Of a stretch of DNA of 64,000 nucleotides, positions 63,103-64,000 are shown in pieces. The stretch's first letter is position 1, and each line of letters begins with the position of its first letter. The notes beneath the pieces are model-generated. The model saw nothing but the letters and a program-made list of their open reading frames with translations, searched no databases and was not told where the DNA came from. Position numbers and translations under genes: made by a program. This DNA is from Bugula neritina (lineage: Eukaryota; Bryozoa; Gymnolaemata; Cheilostomatida; Bugulidae), in NCBI GenBank assembly GCA_964035545.1, contig OZ037768.1, positions 19,323,700 through 19,387,699 on the forward strand, read 5' to 3'.

Positions 63103-63954
63103 ATGGCTGACTCTAGAGTTGTAAAAAAAAGAGTAAATGACTCATACAGATGTGGATACTGCAACCAGCAGTTTAACAATTTAGAAGATCCCAGGACCCT
63201 CCCCTGTCTACATGTCTACTGTATGAGGTGTTTAAAGACGGATATCGGCTACAGGAAGACTCATATCAAATGTGCATATTGTGGGTGAGTTACAGTAAGG
63301 GACAGTATTAATATTTTTCTCGGACCCTCATAGTGATTGTATTTATTTTAAATTTGTCATCTGTGTTTATGTAATTTTGATAGTTTATTATTGCTGACGA
63401 TCTCATTATATGTAGCACACTGACTAATACTATACTTTAGAGAAAAATTCTATGACATCACAGATCCCACAACTCTACCTATAGCCAAGTTTGGTGATCC
63501 AATAGAATACAGATCTCCACCATGTGATGTCTGTGAAGATGGAACAGAAGCTGTAGTGTTCTGTGTGAATAGTGAGAAGAAGTTGTGTGAACAGCATCAG
63601 CAGGTGAGTTGTTATGTGTTGACTGTAACCTCTAGTCTGGGACATACTGATGAGTTGTCCTGTAGAATTCTCCTCCATATCTGTAATAATTGTTTGCACT
63701 TCTGTTGTTTACTTGCTGTGATTCATGAGTCAGTTGGATTTTCTCTTGTCAGAAACACGATGAGGCAATGAATACTTACCTGAACACTAGACATCAGTTT
63801 ATCCCAATTGATGTCTACACAGCATCTCCACAACGCTATACTACTACTAACTGTGAACATCATGAACATCATCAGCTGATAGAGGCGTGTTCTGAGTGTC
63901 ACCAGAGATTCTGTATTCGGTGTGACTCTAAGAGTGGATGTGGAAAAGTGGCAG
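63103..63954 (+). CDS. RING and B-box (TRIM-like) protein, first three exons, continues beyond the window
   Basis: Exons read as 63103-63284, 63441-63603 and 63753-63954, with GT/AG borders and joined in frame; a donor (GTGATT) follows, so the gene goes on past 64000. Residues 16-60 are a C3HC4 RING finger (YRCGYCNQQF, LPCLHVYCMRC, KCAYC). Exon 2 has a B-box type 1 pattern (CDVCEDGTEAVVFCV, LCEQHQQ). Exon 3 carries a B-box 2 (CEHHEHHQL, ACSECHQRFCIRCD). The RING-B1-B2 order is that of TRIM E3 ubiquitin ligases. The coiled coil and C-terminal domain are not in view, so the substrate class is unknown. Confidence 0.85.
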
Positions 63955-64000
63955 GTGATTTCTTTCTTTCACTTTTCTAACTTTGGCTGTTTATAACATC

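Overview
This is a metazoan genomic segment. It has AT-rich host DNA, spliced genes with GT/AG introns of 0.2 to 3 kb, tracts of (TA)n and (CA)n, and many transposable elements. The host genes are a cluster of secreted fibrinogen-related proteins and the start of a RING/B-box (TRIM-like) gene. This suggests an invertebrate, perhaps a sponge or cnidarian, but the species cannot be fixed from the sequence.

Layout. (1) 0.3-22 kb: two tandem plus-strand fibrinogen-related genes, A (845-6701) and B (8109-19849). Each has six exons: signal peptide, a PAN/Apple-like Cys-rich exon, then four exons of fibrinogen C-terminal domain. Intron 5 of B holds a piggyBac-like MITE, which was itself split by a young Ty3/gypsy element (element 1, 13914-19353, identical LTRs). 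(2) 22-28 kb: an LTR-like GC-rich segment, then element 2 (22882-28097), an internally deleted Ty3/gypsy copy. (3) 30.5-31.8 kb: a fibrinogen-related pseudogene. (4) 34.5-45.4 kb: two minus-strand fibrinogen-related genes, C (its exon 2 acceptor is lost) and D (intact). An orphan exon-1 relic lies between them, and there are two LINE fragments. (5) 45.4-50 kb: no recognised gene, one 60-bp palindrome. (6) 49971-62280: a foldback structure with 1.15-kb inverted arms. It encloses a decayed gene with a PIN/FEN-like signature and a CXC-type Cys cluster, and element 3 (51328-58553, a nearly complete Ty3/gypsy copy with identical LTRs) is inserted in that gene. (7) 63.1 kb to the end: the first three exons of a RING/B-box gene.

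The main points of interest are in the retroelements. Element 1 has gag and pol in one frame, separated by a single UGA in the context UGA-CUAG. After integrase it carries an extra ORF with SGNH-hydrolase blocks. Elements 2 and 3 share a GUUAAAC slippery heptamer, a 5-nt spacer and a GC-rich stem at the gag-protease overlap. They also share a third ORF with a C2H2 zinc finger and a C-terminal coiled coil. All three elements have primer sites matching tRNA-Leu 3' ends. Coordinates of spliced genes come from manual splice-site reading and paralogue comparison; no search or alignment program was run.
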